From Pyxicephalus adspersus (Eukaryota; Chordata; Amphibia; Anura; Pyxicephalidae), in NCBI RefSeq assembly GCF_032062135.1, contig NC_092859.1, positions 90,677,263-90,741,262 on the forward strand: 64,000 nucleotides of DNA, in the 5' to 3' direction. Numbering within the stretch: position 1 is the stretch's first letter; each line of letters begins with the position of its first letter. This document shows positions 33,521 through 46,004 of this stretch, one piece after another. The notes below the pieces were generated by a model. The model had not been told where the DNA came from. It worked only from the letters and a program-made list of their open reading frames with translations, and searched no databases. Made by a program: the position numbers and the translations under genes.

Positions 33521-34170
33521 GAATGACTACATAGTGGCTGCTTACCTCTATCACCACAGATAAAGGCACAATCATTTCAGGAGGAAAGCCGGCATATGTT
33601 ACAGTCTATTTTTTTTAATCACCGTGTCATTGCTATTTTTCATTAGTTTTACTTTTTTAACCTATACACATTGATTCTGCTCCTGGAGAGTGTTTATGTA
33701 TTACACTTACATTGTTGTAGATGACTGCAATGTATCCCACCAATATCATCACTGTCATTACACATTTTTAAATTTTTTTACACTGTGTCCTTAAAAATTG
33801 AATACTTGTTAATAGAACTAGTGTTTCACACCTTTTCTATATTTACTTTTTTAATGGAGTAGTCCTTTGTTTCCTGGAATTCTCTAATACAGTGAGATTG
33901 AATTTGGGGTACCTCTACTGTAGAATTGGCATGAATCTGTGAGATATAATCACATTTTACTTCTATATCACATTTTACAAACAGTTGACTAGTTTTAGTA
34001 CATGAATTGCTAGTGAATGATTTAGTCATGTGTATAATCATAAAGTTGTACTTTCGACAGTTATTTTATTTTATTGTAGAGGGTTACTTCAAACTGTTTG
34101 ACCAGGGAACCAACCAGTTAAATTGTGAATCTACTTTAGACAACCAAATAAAATGATGTGTTTTTAAGAT
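33521..34170 (+). other. SLC38A1: SLC38A1 3' UTR, proximal form
   Basis: This follows the stop codon directly. AATAAA at 34147-34152 is followed within 20 bases by GT/T-rich sequence (ATGATGTGTTTTT), a standard cleavage context. The end coordinate is approximate. Confidence 0.55.
34147..34152 (+). terminator. Poly(A) signal AATAAA, SLC38A1 proximal
   Basis: Canonical hexamer about 630 bases after the stop codon, with a T/GT-rich stretch just downstream. Confidence 0.55.
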
Positions 34171-37100
34171 ATGCTATATACATATTTGGACATATTTAGA
34201 CATTTAGTAGTTAAAAACAAGTGTAGTTCTACCCTGGTCATTAATTTACCTATCTATAATAAATGTTTTACACTATACCGCACAGCAGATGACACTTTGC
34301 ATTCATTCAATTGAACTTCTTGAGCAAATTCTACTGATAAAAAAATCCATGGTTAAGCCATCCATCTGTTGTGGACTGAGGATATGGGTCCATAGAAGTA
34401 ATAATAATTTAATCCATCTAAAACGTATAGGAGTATAGGAACATTTATTGTTCATTGCATTGAAATACATTTGAAGTGCATTGAAATACCATTGAAAGGT
34501 GTCTTACATGTCTCTACCTCAGATTAATGACACCTAGAGATATTTTTCTCACAAATAAAAAAAAAACTTCCAGCAGCATTGATTTTACTTTCAAATGAAA
34601 GGACTCAACAGCTCCTCACATTTTTTTTAATATATAGAAATACATTGACCAGGAATTGTGTGCTTACCAAGAAAGATTACATATGCTGCATTTGTTTTTT
34701 ATTGCTAGGTGTACAGTGCTGCTATGATTGTTTAGTATTGAGTGTTTTAGAGCTTTCCTGTGTCAGTTTATTAGATGGCTATACTCTTGGGGTACACAAC
34801 TTTGTAGTTGGTTTTTGTTGTAATAGATTTTTGTTTGTTGGAAGTTATTTAGGCGTATTTATTAAAAACTGAACAATGGCACATGTTTTTAAAATGATAT
34901 ATCTGTCTTTATGATATTAGAAAAGTAAAGTAGGGCAGTTTGGTACTCTGTAACCATCAGCTGCTAGTTATATAAGTGTTTCAAATGCAGTACTAATCCA
35001 ACAAGGTAGGCAATGATCCATTCAAATGTGATTATTGCTGAGCCCCATACATCTTTACCAAACTGATTGAGGTTTGGTTTGAGAAGATAACGGCCTCCAT
35101 ATATGGCCCAATATTTGCAAGTAGTTGAAAGTTGCTTGCAACAAATCAGCAGTAATGATTTTTTTCCTAATCCAAAATAAGCAAATTGGAAATGCTTAAC
35201 ATTGTACCTCTCAATGTGTTTGCAGTGATTGTTTGCTTTTTAGACTGAACTGATACGTTGGCAGAATCAAGAAGAAAAATCATGACAGTCTTGGGCTGCA
35301 TACAAATGTCAAATCATTGTCGCCCAAAACTCTGACATCTTTAAGCAGTTGTTCATCAATCCTTCTTGGTGGTTCAATAAAGACCACTCAGGAACGGCTG
35401 CTGTTTTTACTCCTATGTGGGAAAGCACTATGGGTTGCCACTCATTTTTTCCTCCTTTCATCACTGAACAGAAAAATGCAGCGTGTAGAGTGCTTATACC
35501 TTCACCTGTCACTGGAAATGATCACATTCCAGCAACAGTAATTTTACATGTGTACATAGCCTTAGCAATACAGAAATCCAGATGAGCATTGGCAACTCTC
35601 TTACTAGGTGTTCTGTTCCCTTTATGGATAGCTGTATTAACGCAGGTACTAGGACAGAACTTCAGTGAGAATGACATATACTTATGTGGAAGATTAAAAG
35701 AAAGACAGGGACATCACATGGAAGATCATTTGAAAGAAAATGACTAGAATCACAAAAGACACTTTGCTGTGTGATTATGCTGCTCTGTAATCCGTAAAAA
35801 ATATTTCCTTCATATGAATAAAAAGTCTATCCATGTATGCCCAGAAAAGTGACTTTATACAAATATTAAATAAAAATTAGTGGGGAAAATAACAGTTTAA
35901 ATGGTTTTGTAGAGTACACCTTTTAATGAATTAGGGATGTGTAGAGGATTTTAGAAGTTACGTAGATGCACATGATGTATATTTGTGCGAGTACGTTGTG
36001 TCACTCTCACAGGGGGCTACATGTTTAGTTTTTAAGCTTTAGTGCAGTGTCTAGTTAGTAGAAAATAGTGCTAGTAGTGTCATTGTTGTTCGTGAACACT
36101 TTTGAGGTTCTTTCCTTAAGCACATTCAACGCAATACTGTATTTTTTGTGCAGAAAACAGCACATTATTGTGAGTGCACTTTTTTTCATACTGAGCTGCA
36201 GCTAGTCTCTGTGGCTTCAACATGTAATACCTAATCTGTGACATGTTTAAATGTATTGTTTTATTTTTATCCTTGTGAACTGATGAATAGATTACTGTTC
36301 CAATCTCAAAAAAAACTAATGATTTAATGATTAAATTGGTCTTTACATATTAAAAAGCTGTATCATTTTATATGCACACAAAATGTATTTTATCCTGCCA
36401 TAGATTGAATGAAACATTATTAATAATGGCACGATTAGATCAACTATGTAAAGCACCATAGACTAAAATAGGAAATGACACAATTCTATCCATCATGTAT
36501 TGGTCATATAAAACATATCAGGCTAATGTGTAACATTATTTCAATATTGTAATTATATCAAATTGCCACCAGCAAGTGGGGATTGCTTATCATGATACAT
36601 AGTCGCACAATGTGAAAGTTATAACTCTATGCATTGGATATTCTTGGTTCAGAGTTGTTTGTTTGTTTGTTTATATGTATATATGCTGTAAATAAGTAAT
36701 ATGCTATATATTTTTGCAATGGTTTATTTTTAGTTGTCAAATTAGAAACAACATAAATAATCATATTTTGAGTATTTTCATAGACTTAGTGTAGTGTAGA
36801 AATTGAAGTAAACATGTCAAGTTAACCCTTGTGCACAAAAAACCCTTACAATTCAACATGTATACTGTAATGTAATGTTTTCTACATAGCCATCTAATAT
36901 TGGACCCAAAGAAGGGGGTGACTTCCTTATCATAAAAATAATATATTGGAACATTATTTTTCTCAACAACTGAAAAATATGACTTGCCCAAAACTGAGTA
37001 TAGTCTACAGATTGTGTACCATTGTTGGTCATACAAAAGTGATGGATAAAAGGACCACACAAGTAGAAGCACATTCCCTACATGGGTTCTGTGGAAAGTG

Positions 37101-38690
37101 GAACCCTTGTCACAGTAATACATTCCTTGTTGGGTGGAATCAAACCAAATGCCAGATGAGCTCAACTCGCTAAATGGTGAAGAGACCACAACCAGGTGTC
37201 TGTAATATAAAATGGAAGTGTATGCTAGCTACAATACAGAGTTCATTTCAAAAAGAAAATCCTTTAACATTCCAAAATCAAATACCAATTTACTATTTTC
37301 TTATCCATAACCAATTTATTTTCTAAAAAATTTGTTAGGTTTTAGAAATACATAAAAAAATTAAATATTAAAATAAAGCAGGCAATATAATTACAGACAA
37401 CCTTTCGGGTAGATGATAATGACCAGTTTAAAATACCATTAAAATTGCAGTTAGTTACTTGTGACAGTACTGGCCAAAGGGCTTATTTAGGCCAATGTGA
37501 TTTTTGAAAGACATCTTATTGCCACATAGACATGGCAGTGGCAGCTTGTTCCACTTTTACAGTACTAATGAGGCAGTAGATGCAGTTTTATATATATATT
37601 ATATATACAAGCGGCCAAACGGCAAAAGTAACTGAAGTTGAGTTGTTATTAACAATCTATAGTCCTTGTACATCAGAATTCAAACTGGGGTAGGTAGAAG
37701 CAGCATTTAGTTGTGCTTTAGGGAATATGATGATGAGCAAAGTCACATAGAGATGAGCTCATCAGGCTGCTGCATGCCGCTCCTTTTACTGTCCAGTCAC
37801 AGGTGGAGGTAGAGAGACCTATAAGTGTTACTGAACTGCAGCAGAGACAAATCAGGTCTTCTCTCTTGCCATACAGGAATATGCTATGTGACCGCTATGA
37901 GTACATCTTAGGACTATATAAACAAAAATATAAAACTTTTGTCAGATGAGACAGCTCACTTCACTGCCTCTCTATATAAAATGTTTTTGCCTGATTTTTA
38001 TTTTATTTTTTTTTTAACTACTTTTTTTTTAACTAAAGCCTCTGGACTTAAATCTACCATATGTTAATTGTATAACTCCGTACATCTTTAGAACATGTAA
38101 AAAATGCAGTAATATTTACCAGTATTTATAATAATGAAATTGTTCAGCATAGCTTAGTCTTGATTATGGGATATTCTGGTATTTGGAGCCCAATAATACT
38201 TGAAGTATGCATTGTAAAACTAAGCACAAATGATGTAGTACACTGAAATATGGGAGATATTTAAATATTGCAGAAGTAATGTGGATATCAGTTGGCTACA
38301 CGTTAGCCGAAAAAAGGTACATTTCCAATAATTTACTATTTTCCTGATCAACTGTAAAAGTACCAAATTTCAGCACTTGTTTCACAAAACCATGTTTAAA
38401 TGACTCCCAGTTTCCTTGTTATAATTGCACTGTATGTTGTTAATGTTTTATTTTGAAGATATGTTGTTTGTTGCTTTCAAAAACAGGTTTTGAGGGCATA
38501 TAATGTGACTTGAATGTTGGTAATACAATGTCACCAGACCTTTGCATTCCTAGAAATAACCAAAACAGTTATTACCTAGGTGCACATTTAATAGGTATTT
38601 TATTTTACTTGTTTTGTTATCAATGTAAGTGTGACGCTTCTATAAACTGAAATAAACAAATGTTTTTAATAAAGTTATTAAACTGTTTTG
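34171..38690 (+). other. SLC38A1: Possible extended SLC38A1 3' UTR
   Basis: AT-rich DNA without a coding exon. Two AATAAA signals (38651, 38668) are followed by T/GT-rich sequence around 38683-38710. Human SLC38A1 has a 3' UTR of several kilobases, so a distal end here would be in keeping. Recognisable repeats are few; a degraded transposon-like patch may lie at 35297-35560. Without transcript data this stays a guess. Confidence 0.3.
38668..38673 (+). terminator. Candidate distal poly(A) signal
   Basis: AATAAA with a second AATAAA 17 bases upstream and a TGTTTTGCTGTCTTGT-type downstream element. Confidence 0.35.
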
Positions 38691-40078
38691 CTGTCTTGTA
38701 TATTGTCTTTGTAAATAAATGTTTAATGGTTATCAAGCAAGTTATAGATTTATGCATGTGGTCCAGCCACTTTTTTTTACAGCACTGCAGATTACCATTT
38801 AGAATGGTGCGGTAGGACTTTCTGCCTAACAATTCTTCAGTGCATCTACATATCTTCAAATTGCTATAGCCAAGTGTACTACAGAATGTTTGTTGTTGAA
38901 CAGAGACATGTTGGTAGAAGTAATCCAACTAATTAAATTTTAGCCACAGCACTCAGAAGAAGTAATAAACTGGCTCAGAAACTCATGTTTTTCCAAAAAT
39001 TTAAGTCCAGCAACTTTACCTTCATTCCAACTGGCAACACATTTTCTAAAAACATTTGCGCTTTTGCAGACCTAGCAGTGATAAAGCATCAATACCGAGC
39101 AGTGCTGTAAAAATAGAAATTCTTTACAATAAAGGCATGGACCTTTCTTGAAGCAGTCAGATTGTGGTGTTACAAAAACAGCAGGATAGTTTTAGTGACT
39201 GTGCATACCTGCCTGTAAATGTTTGATTCAGTTCAGATAGTTTTTGAAAGTCGGTAAAAGTAGCAGCTGAAATAGATAAAAAACCATGTGAAGATGTCAC
39301 TGTGGTGAAACAGTTTGACAGCAGTCTGCAAGCTTTCTTTTAATGGCACCTCCACAATATTAAATGCATGTCTCCTCTCTCACCATCTCTCATATATTTC
39401 CAAAAGAGCTTTGGCCCTGAGGTACTGGGGAAAGGGGGTTAAGCAAGCAAGACCATGTTGTATTTTGTTTTAAAGATTTCACAGGTGATCCAGAACAGTA
39501 TATGTAGGCAGCTAGAATGTGTGAATAAGTGTTGACCAAATTAGTAACCTCTTCTAATGGCTAGGGAAATGTAAATGAGCCTTTCTTCACCTCAGTTGCA
39601 CAGGTACTTGTTGAACACTTCTGCTGTAACATCTGTTGCATAATTAGGGGAAGTTCAGCATGTGGGGATATCGCATATCAATCTGCTGGAAGAAAGCTGG
39701 TGTTGGTGCTTTATTTCTGCCAACAAGCCATGAAAAATGTAGGGGTAGCAGAAATGTACAAAGACCAGTGGTCTGGATGATGAGGCCACTGAGGCAGAAG
39801 GGGTAGAGGTCAGACAGCTGCTACAGTTCTCCATCATAAATAGAAGCATGATGAGTGAAGTGTTGGCCCCATGCTATATGAATTCTAGGTGCTAAAAGGT
39901 GGTCACTGATCATTAGTACACTGACACTTAACAGCACAGTACTGCACCAAATACATAATTTGCTTCACATAAAAGTGGAGGGTAGGGATGGCTTTCTTAA
40001 AGTTATAACATCTGGGTATCTGCCAAAGTGGGGCAGCAAAGGCAATAAACCAGAAAAATGTAAATGTTTCCTCTAGAT
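38691..40078. other. Intergenic DNA
   Basis: No gene or clear repeat recognised between the possible distal SLC38A1 poly(A) site and the hAT element. Confidence 0.5.
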
Positions 40079-40543
40079 CAGTGATTTTCAACCAATGTGC
40101 CGCAAGAGATCTTTAGGTGTTTCGAGGGAAATTATGGCCATGGCTACGCGAGGGTTGCCATAGTTCCTGGCTTGTGGTAGCACAGGACCCGTAGTGTGAC
40201 AAAGGAATACAGAGGCTGCTCTTTCTCGTTGGGTGCGTCATATTGCACCTTAGCTAGAACTTCTTTTTATGTATATTCTTGTGAATTGAAGGCATGTACT
40301 TGTTTCTTTCCCTGTATCCAGTATCTTGATTTCTAGTGGGTTTTTTTCTAGCATTTTTACTCAGATCAATATTTGGGTATAACATGTTACTAGGTACTGA
40401 AGAAACCATGCACCATTCCAAAATATAACTAAATGGAATAGAGATTTACATTCCATTAGCAGACAAGAATGAAAAGTGCAAAAATATACCTACTAAAATA
40501 TGACACAGTTTGCAAAAAATGTGTGGCAAACATTGAAAATTCT

Positions 40544-40692
40544 TTAATATAAAAATTAAAAAGAAACAACACAACAAAACATGCAAACCACATATGCATG
40601 AATTATCCTCATGAATTATATGGAGGATAATTCATGCATATGTAGTTTGCATGTTTTGTTGTGTTCTCATTTGTTTTTAATCTTTATATTAA
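40544..40692. mobile_element. Nested hairpin element, inverted arms about 70 bp
   Basis: The left arm (TTAATATAAA, then ACACAACAAAACATGCAAAC and CATATGCATGAATTATCCTC) is mirrored by the right arm (GAGGATAATTCATGCATATG, GTTTGCATGTTTTGTTGTGT, TTTATATTAA) around a loop of about 12 bases. Only a few mismatches are seen. Confidence 0.85.
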
Positions 40693-40958
40693 CCTCCTGA
40701 GCGTTACACTGAGGTCTAGATTTCTGTACCAAAAGTGATCTCACCGGCGCATGCAGCGACGTCACCGGGAAACACATCACTGCATTCGCCGGATGAAGAA
40801 AGAAGACAGAAGACGTGTCCGGAGGAGCTGCGGGGAGAAGGTGAGTATTTTTTTTTAGCGATCAACGCTGGAACCGAACGGATCATCGCAGCGGGGACCA
40901 GGTAAGTGAGGGGATTTAAATAGTGAGAAAAGTTCGGGTTCACCGGTCGGGTGGTTAA
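40689..40958. mobile_element. TTAA-flanked, piggyBac-type miniature element
   Basis: TTAA at 40689-40692 and 40955-40958. The inner ends CCTCCTGAGCG and CGGTCGGGTGG are imperfect inverted repeats beginning CCWCC. It is GC-rich with no coding capacity; the open frame on its minus strand is incidental. Confidence 0.65.
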
Positions 40959-42359
40959 GGACTCCTAGGCACACTTGCTTTTGAAACAGCAATACCAAAG
41001 TTATATTTTCACAAATTTTTACAATTCTGATCACTATATATGCTGGGTGTCTAGGGGCCTGTTGGTAAATGGTGGCGTATAAGATGGTGGTGGTATGGGC
41101 CTTGCTTGATCAGACCTGCGACCTGGTTGGGTAATGTTATCACAGGAAATTTGTGATTATGTTATACTAATTAAGGTTAATGGTATGTGGGTAAAAATGT
41201 GATTTAAGAAGGTTTAAGTCATTAATGTTGTTTATGTATTTGGTTGTGACAGGTTTAAGTTACAGGTTATTTCATTAGTTATATTCAATAATAAAAGTTA
41301 TTTATTTTATGGTATGTGTTAATAAATCAGCTTTTTGTTAGCCATTTTAAGTGCAGAATTGGTGTGGTGTGTTATTTGAGGAAATGGTGTTTTGGGGGAT
41401 GTGGTTGGCAAGTGGGGGGATGAAGGTTTTGGTTTTAATTGAAAGGGGGAAGCTTGGTGAATTTTGGAGCTGGGCAAAAGTCTGGGTTGCCCTGGTCATG
41501 GAGAACAGTTAGTCCCCCTGTGTGGAAATAGCTAAAGGTCTATCTACTCTTACTTGAATGAGTTCTTAAAAAAGGAAATAAGAAAAAAAAGACACAAACG
41601 ACAATAAAAAGCACTATAACATATTCTCATTCATTCTAGACCTAAAAAAAAACATTTTCTCTGGATTTGCTAAAAAAAACTTTAGGATCTTTTCATGCTG
41701 CTACAAAAGCATGCATGTGACTTTTTATTTAGCAACACATCACACCGTAGTGTTGTGGTGAATTGTCATGCGATGTGCTGTACGGTTTGTTACTGCTTTG
41801 TGTATGGCACAGCAACCCACTGTGGTGTTCTCCTAAGAAATTGTTTTCAGATTGCTTGGGGGGGGGGGGCAGTTATTTATGCCACAGGCATCCAGTAACC
41901 CCTATTATTGTGTCAGTGATCTACCAACCCCCTACACTTTTTCTAACTTTCCAATGCCTGGCTTGTTAGAATGTCCAATTTATTTTTTAGTTCACATTAG
42001 CAGTAAATAAATTTACTTTTACCCCTCCTCAGTGACTACTTGTGAACTGCTAGGGTTTGGCAATAGGTGTTAAGTGCTGGGCTTTTTCAGGCTTAGCAAT
42101 TTTTCAAGCAACAATGGTTCCTGGCGAGAGAAAAGTGAGGTGTAAATGTAGCAATGCCAGTGTGAATACAGCCTGAATTCAGATGTCACCTCCTAGCGCT
42201 ATATCTACCATAAAACTTTTGTGGAAAAAAATAAAATTTAACTTGATCTGTCCACAAACTGAGCCCAGCCAGTCCCACGCTTGCTTAGCTTCCCCCTTCT
42301 TTCCGATGCCCACCGTTCCATCCAGTGCTGATCTTATTGGGCATCCATGAGATTGAGCA

Positions 42360-42627
42360 CTTTATTTTACTTATACTAATATATTATACTGTATATAAAT
42401 TTTAATGAAAAACAATGTACCGCTTTTATTTCTTGTAGCTTTTATGTATGTATATGTGTATATGTACATATACTTGTTCCTACTTTATGCCTTATGGTTT
42501 TGGTAATATGTTGCTAATGCTCCTGTATGCTGTGTTCTTGTCCATGTTCTTTTTGTTTTGTTTCTTTTGTTGTATTTGTAAAAAAAAAATTTCAATATAA
42601 ACTCAGTTTCATAAAAAAAAAAAAAAA
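42360..42627 (+). mobile_element. Probable truncated LINE 3' end
   Basis: T/G-rich sequence ending TTTTGTTGTATTTGTAAAA, then AATTTCAATATAAACTCAG and a poly(A) run, as in L1-like 3' tails. No reverse transcriptase remains. Confidence 0.45.
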
Positions 42628-42631
42628 TAGA

Positions 42632-42729
42632 TCCTGAAAGCGGTAACCCCGAGTCACACTCAGGGTTACCACTTTCGGCATCTTTTTTCTACCCCGAGTC
42701 AAACTCGGGGTTATCACGTAGGGGGTTAA
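42632..42729. repeat. Inverted-repeat fragment ending in TTAA
   Basis: GCGGTAACCCCGAGTCACAC and ACTCGGGGTTATCACG are partial mirror copies. It ends GGGGGTTAA and looks like one end of a TTAA-type element related to 40689-40958. Confidence 0.5.
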
Positions 42730-42947
42730 ATCCCTTTGTTACACTTATGCACAGCTAGTGGAGTGATTGGGCTGTGTTCATCTAAACAAGTCCAGGTTTG
42801 GCACTGAGCATAAATAAATTGAGAAACTATTTTGTCATTATTTATACTGTATTAAACTACAGAGTGTCGTTTTGTAACATATTTGGTTTGTGGTGTGCCA
42901 CAAAATGTGCCATGGTTCAAAAAAGGTAGAAATACACTGCTCTAGAT

Positions 42948-45164
42948 GGTATGGGAGTAGAAATCCCAGCAGTTTTGTCAGGCTGGCATTAAAGCACTAG
43001 GTTTATGTGTGTGCTATGTTTTATTTTTATTTATTTATTTTTCTACTGCCCCACCAACCAATAAAGACAAACCTGCCTTGGGAAGGTTGCTGCTGCAGAT
43101 GGTGGGATTAGTTTGGGCAGGTGTAGCTTTGGTTGCAGACTTTGATTTCCCTTCTGTCTGGTCCCATGGGCCTTGTTAAACTTTCACTTGCTTGATGCAG
43201 CTGATGTGATGGCAGACACGGAATTTGGAGGAGGAGGTGGCTTGTTGGTTTGTCTATTGTCTATTAAACTAGAATGTTGATTAGGTGCTGCTCCCTTTGA
43301 GGTTTGTAATGCTGAAACATGTGCCTGTGCATGGATGTACTATCCAAAAGAGTGGTACTATTTCTACAAGGTAGCTGCTTTAGGAAAAGGTTGTACCTAT
43401 AGAACTACTATTGTTAGTGGGCACATAAAAAGGCCCACACTCCAAAGCTGTGTAGACTCATCTTGGGGATAACATTGGCTTGTGTCTTTGGGGCAGTACC
43501 CAAAATGATTTTAAAAGCTCCTTACTGCTTTTCTCTGGGTTCAATGTGCCCCTTGAAAATATTTTCCTTGCTACTCTTTAGCTTCTTCCTCTGAACTTTC
43601 CTCGTCAACCCCACTCCACCCCTTATTTGCAAGTAAGTAAGTGTCCCATTTACCACCCCTCTTGCTGACACTGTTCAGGAATCGCCCCGTACATATTAAA
43701 GGCTGGAAAAATGCTTCTTAATGCAACACTATGGTGTGATAATAGGCTACAGATACCAGTAGTGCAGGAACAGAGGTTGCATGGATCTCTATCAATACTG
43801 GGTCCCGTGTTCCAGAAGCCCTGTAGGGGTCCTTCTCATGGCCACTATCAACATTCCTATTGTCGGACAGTATGACGGAAAAAAGTCAGTAGTGGAAGAT
43901 CTCTTCTGCAGATTGTGTTTATACCAGTGAGCAGCCAGTGAAGTTGCACTTGCAGGTGAACTGAGATGGGTCTGCACTACTGTTTTACAGTGTTAGACAT
44001 TCACAATGCCATCCTTGCTTTATGCCATGACGGGTAAGCAAGTAAAAGAAAAGTAGGCACCTGGGTATTTGCTTTGAATAGGCAAAGGAGGAATTCATGA
44101 AGATCACCATATACTACTATTGTATAAAATGACCACAAAATGCAATGATCACTTATGATCTAGGTGAAAATACCCTGGGGCTTCTCTGTTCAACTAATGG
44201 TGTGGGGACAGGGCAAGTTCATAGCACATGATAGAACAAAACCATAGCTATGGGTGGGTATGCATTATGGATGGGGTAAATCAACAGAATATATATAAAA
44301 AGAATATCGCCATGTTATTTATGACCAGTAGAAGGACATGATTATAATAATAAAAACAAATGTATAATATCCTAAATATGTTTTGTTCAGAAATATAAAA
44401 GGAGTGGGAAAATATTTATAGTAAAGCCCTTTGTAATAAGAAATAAATGGAGATAACAAAACTCTGGTACAGGTCATGGGTGTAAGCCATGCAAAACCGG
44501 ACTTGTGGAACTCATTGCATGAAAGGTCACTATTCTATAGAGTATAAACCTATAACCAGGAGTGTTAGGAACAGTATAAACAACAACTTTGCCCCCTTTT
44601 AGCCGGGCGCACCACCCAGCACTTTTTAGTAAACACCCGGCTGTTTTTGGGTGGTTACTGAAGGTTAGGTCACAATACAGGGGCACTGTTGGGGCAAATT
44701 TACAAAGTGGGTGGAAAATGGGAAGGGAATTTTAAAATTGAAACAGTATAGTGGGATGGTAGAAGGCTGACAGCATTTATAGGGGTTATTGGATTCATTT
44801 TTGACTGCCCCCCTACAGCCCCCTACACCTACATTTGTTTACTGTGTAAGCATGAAATGTACAATGTTATATGAAGTGTTACCAATTGCAAACAAGCTGG
44901 AATGTGTTCACTTTGTACTTTGTTTATGGAGCATTTCCAGCAGTGCAGCACACTAGGAAGGATTGTTGGCTTCATACAGGTATATTTTGAGGTAAATGTT
45001 GAAATTAATATTAGGGGTTTTTGATAATAAAATACATTTTTATAATCATTTATTATTTTCTCTCAATAAACCTGGGAAATAAAAATATATGCATTCATAT
45101 CTGCTACAAAAATAAACCTAACCACAAGAAACGTGACTGAGACTAGTGCATATACTTCATGAAA
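42948..45164. other. Intergenic DNA upstream of SCAF11
   Basis: No gene recognised. Contains one copy of the CAGTGCTCAACCC-type repeat in reverse (44588-44690). Confidence 0.55.
44588..44690 (-). repeat. Copy of a short dispersed hAT-like repeat, reverse
   Basis: TTGCCCCCTTTTAGCCGGGC, then GCACCACCCAGCACTTTTTA and CACCCGGCTGTTTTTGGGTG, the reverse complement of the copy at 61552-61717. Confidence 0.75.
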
Positions 45165-45178
45165 CCAGCAGGGGGCGC
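45165..45178 (+). promoter_or_regulatory. Consensus CTCF core motif
   Basis: CCAGCAGGGGGCGC fits the vertebrate CTCF core (CCASYAGRKGGCRS) at every position. It lies about 100 bp before the SCAF11 CpG-rich promoter, between the two genes. Confidence 0.6.
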
Positions 45179-45239
45179 AGATTTCCTATACCAGACTCAA
45201 CACAAACTATCTTGGCTATACCGAAAGAAAACTGAAATG

Positions 45240-45430
45240 ACCCCAAAGCGCCTCCGTACTTTTTTTTTGCATTCCTTGACGTCATTGCTGTGTGGCGTTG
45301 CCCCGCCTGTTCTCGCGCGAATGACGTACATATGTCAATCACCGCTCGTCTTTCGCAGCGGGCTCTGTGATTGGTTCTCAGTAACAAGTCGTCCCCTAAT
45401 TAGCAAAGCAAGATGGCGAGGGCTGTTTTT
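45240..45430 (+). promoter_or_regulatory. SCAF11: SCAF11 CpG-rich promoter
   Basis: A sharp rise in CpG and GC. Sites seen: full CRE TGACGTCA (45277-45284), half CRE TGACGT (45322-45327), inverted CCAAT box ATTGG (45370-45374) and the YY1-type AAGATGGCG (45410-45418), which in housekeeping promoters often marks the start of transcription. There is no TATA box. Confidence 0.7.
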
Positions 45431-45656
45431 GTGCTTTGAACTAGGCCGTTGAGCGCCGCCGTGCGGTTCTGTCGCGCTCAGCTTCTTCCGCTGCCTCAGC
45501 TTGGGCATGTGGCCTGTGCTAGAGTAGGTGTGTATGTGAGCCGAAGCCTCGCTCGGGGTAAATGTGGCCCGTGCCTGCCGCGCGCTGATAACACGGGAGG
45601 AGGCAGTGGCTGTATTGTACGCACCTAGCGGCTGGGGACGGGCTGACATCTAGCTG
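45420..45656 (+). other. SCAF11: SCAF11 5' noncoding exon 1
   Basis: GC-rich sequence following the promoter motifs and ending CATCTAGCTG at the donor GTGAGT (45657). The start is approximate. It would splice to the acceptor at 49434, leaving 14 bases of UTR before the ATG in the next exon. Confidence 0.6.
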
Positions 45657-45688
45657 GTGAGTGGTGTGCGGCCTGCTCAGGCGGCGTG

Positions 45689-45707
45689 TGTGTGTGTGTG
45701 TGTGTGT
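45689..45707. repeat. (GT)n microsatellite
   Basis: GT repeat just after the SCAF11 exon 1 donor. Confidence 0.9.
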
Positions 45708-46004
45708 CCTCCCCGCCTTCCCTCACCATGCGGCCTGTGTGTGTTTGGGATCACCGTGGTGACTGCTCGCTGTGCTCCCGCCGGGGCCTTCCCTAGTGTG
45801 CAGGGCTGACACTGTGTACGGGGGCTGCATGGGGGGAGCCCGGCATTAGGGATCTATGACACCTCTTTATAGTACAAGGGGGTGGAGGGGACATTGTTGT
45901 CACTGCTGCCCGGTGATCGGTGTGACCTCCATGCTTTGTAGAATGGGAATATTACAGAAGCCAGGTGTGCAATGATCTATCATGTCACATTTATTAGACT
46001 CTTC

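Larger units (their letters stand above)
40071..42947. mobile_element. 2.86-kb hAT transposon copy with perfect 8-bp target duplication
   Basis: CTCTAGAT lies at 40071-40078 and 42940-42947. Just inside are CAGTGATTTTCAACC (40079) and its counterpart ending GGTAGAAATACACTG (42939). No transposase reading frame remains. The interior is occupied by at least three further repeats (40544-40692, 40689-40958, 42360-42729), so much of its length is later insertion. Confidence 0.9.

Noticed and set aside
34579..34872. 97-residue Cys/Leu-rich open frame downstream of SLC38A1
   Set aside because: Composition typical of T-rich UTR sequence; no motif.
36761..37189. 142-residue open frame, minus strand
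   Set aside because: No recognised family; lies within a possible UTR. The plus-strand overlap is equally unremarkable.
40716..40943. 75-residue open frame, minus strand
   Set aside because: Lies wholly inside the TTAA-flanked miniature element.
45159..45649. Open frames on both strands in the SCAF11 promoter and exon 1
   Set aside because: CpG-rich DNA has few stops; no family match, and promoter motifs explain the composition.
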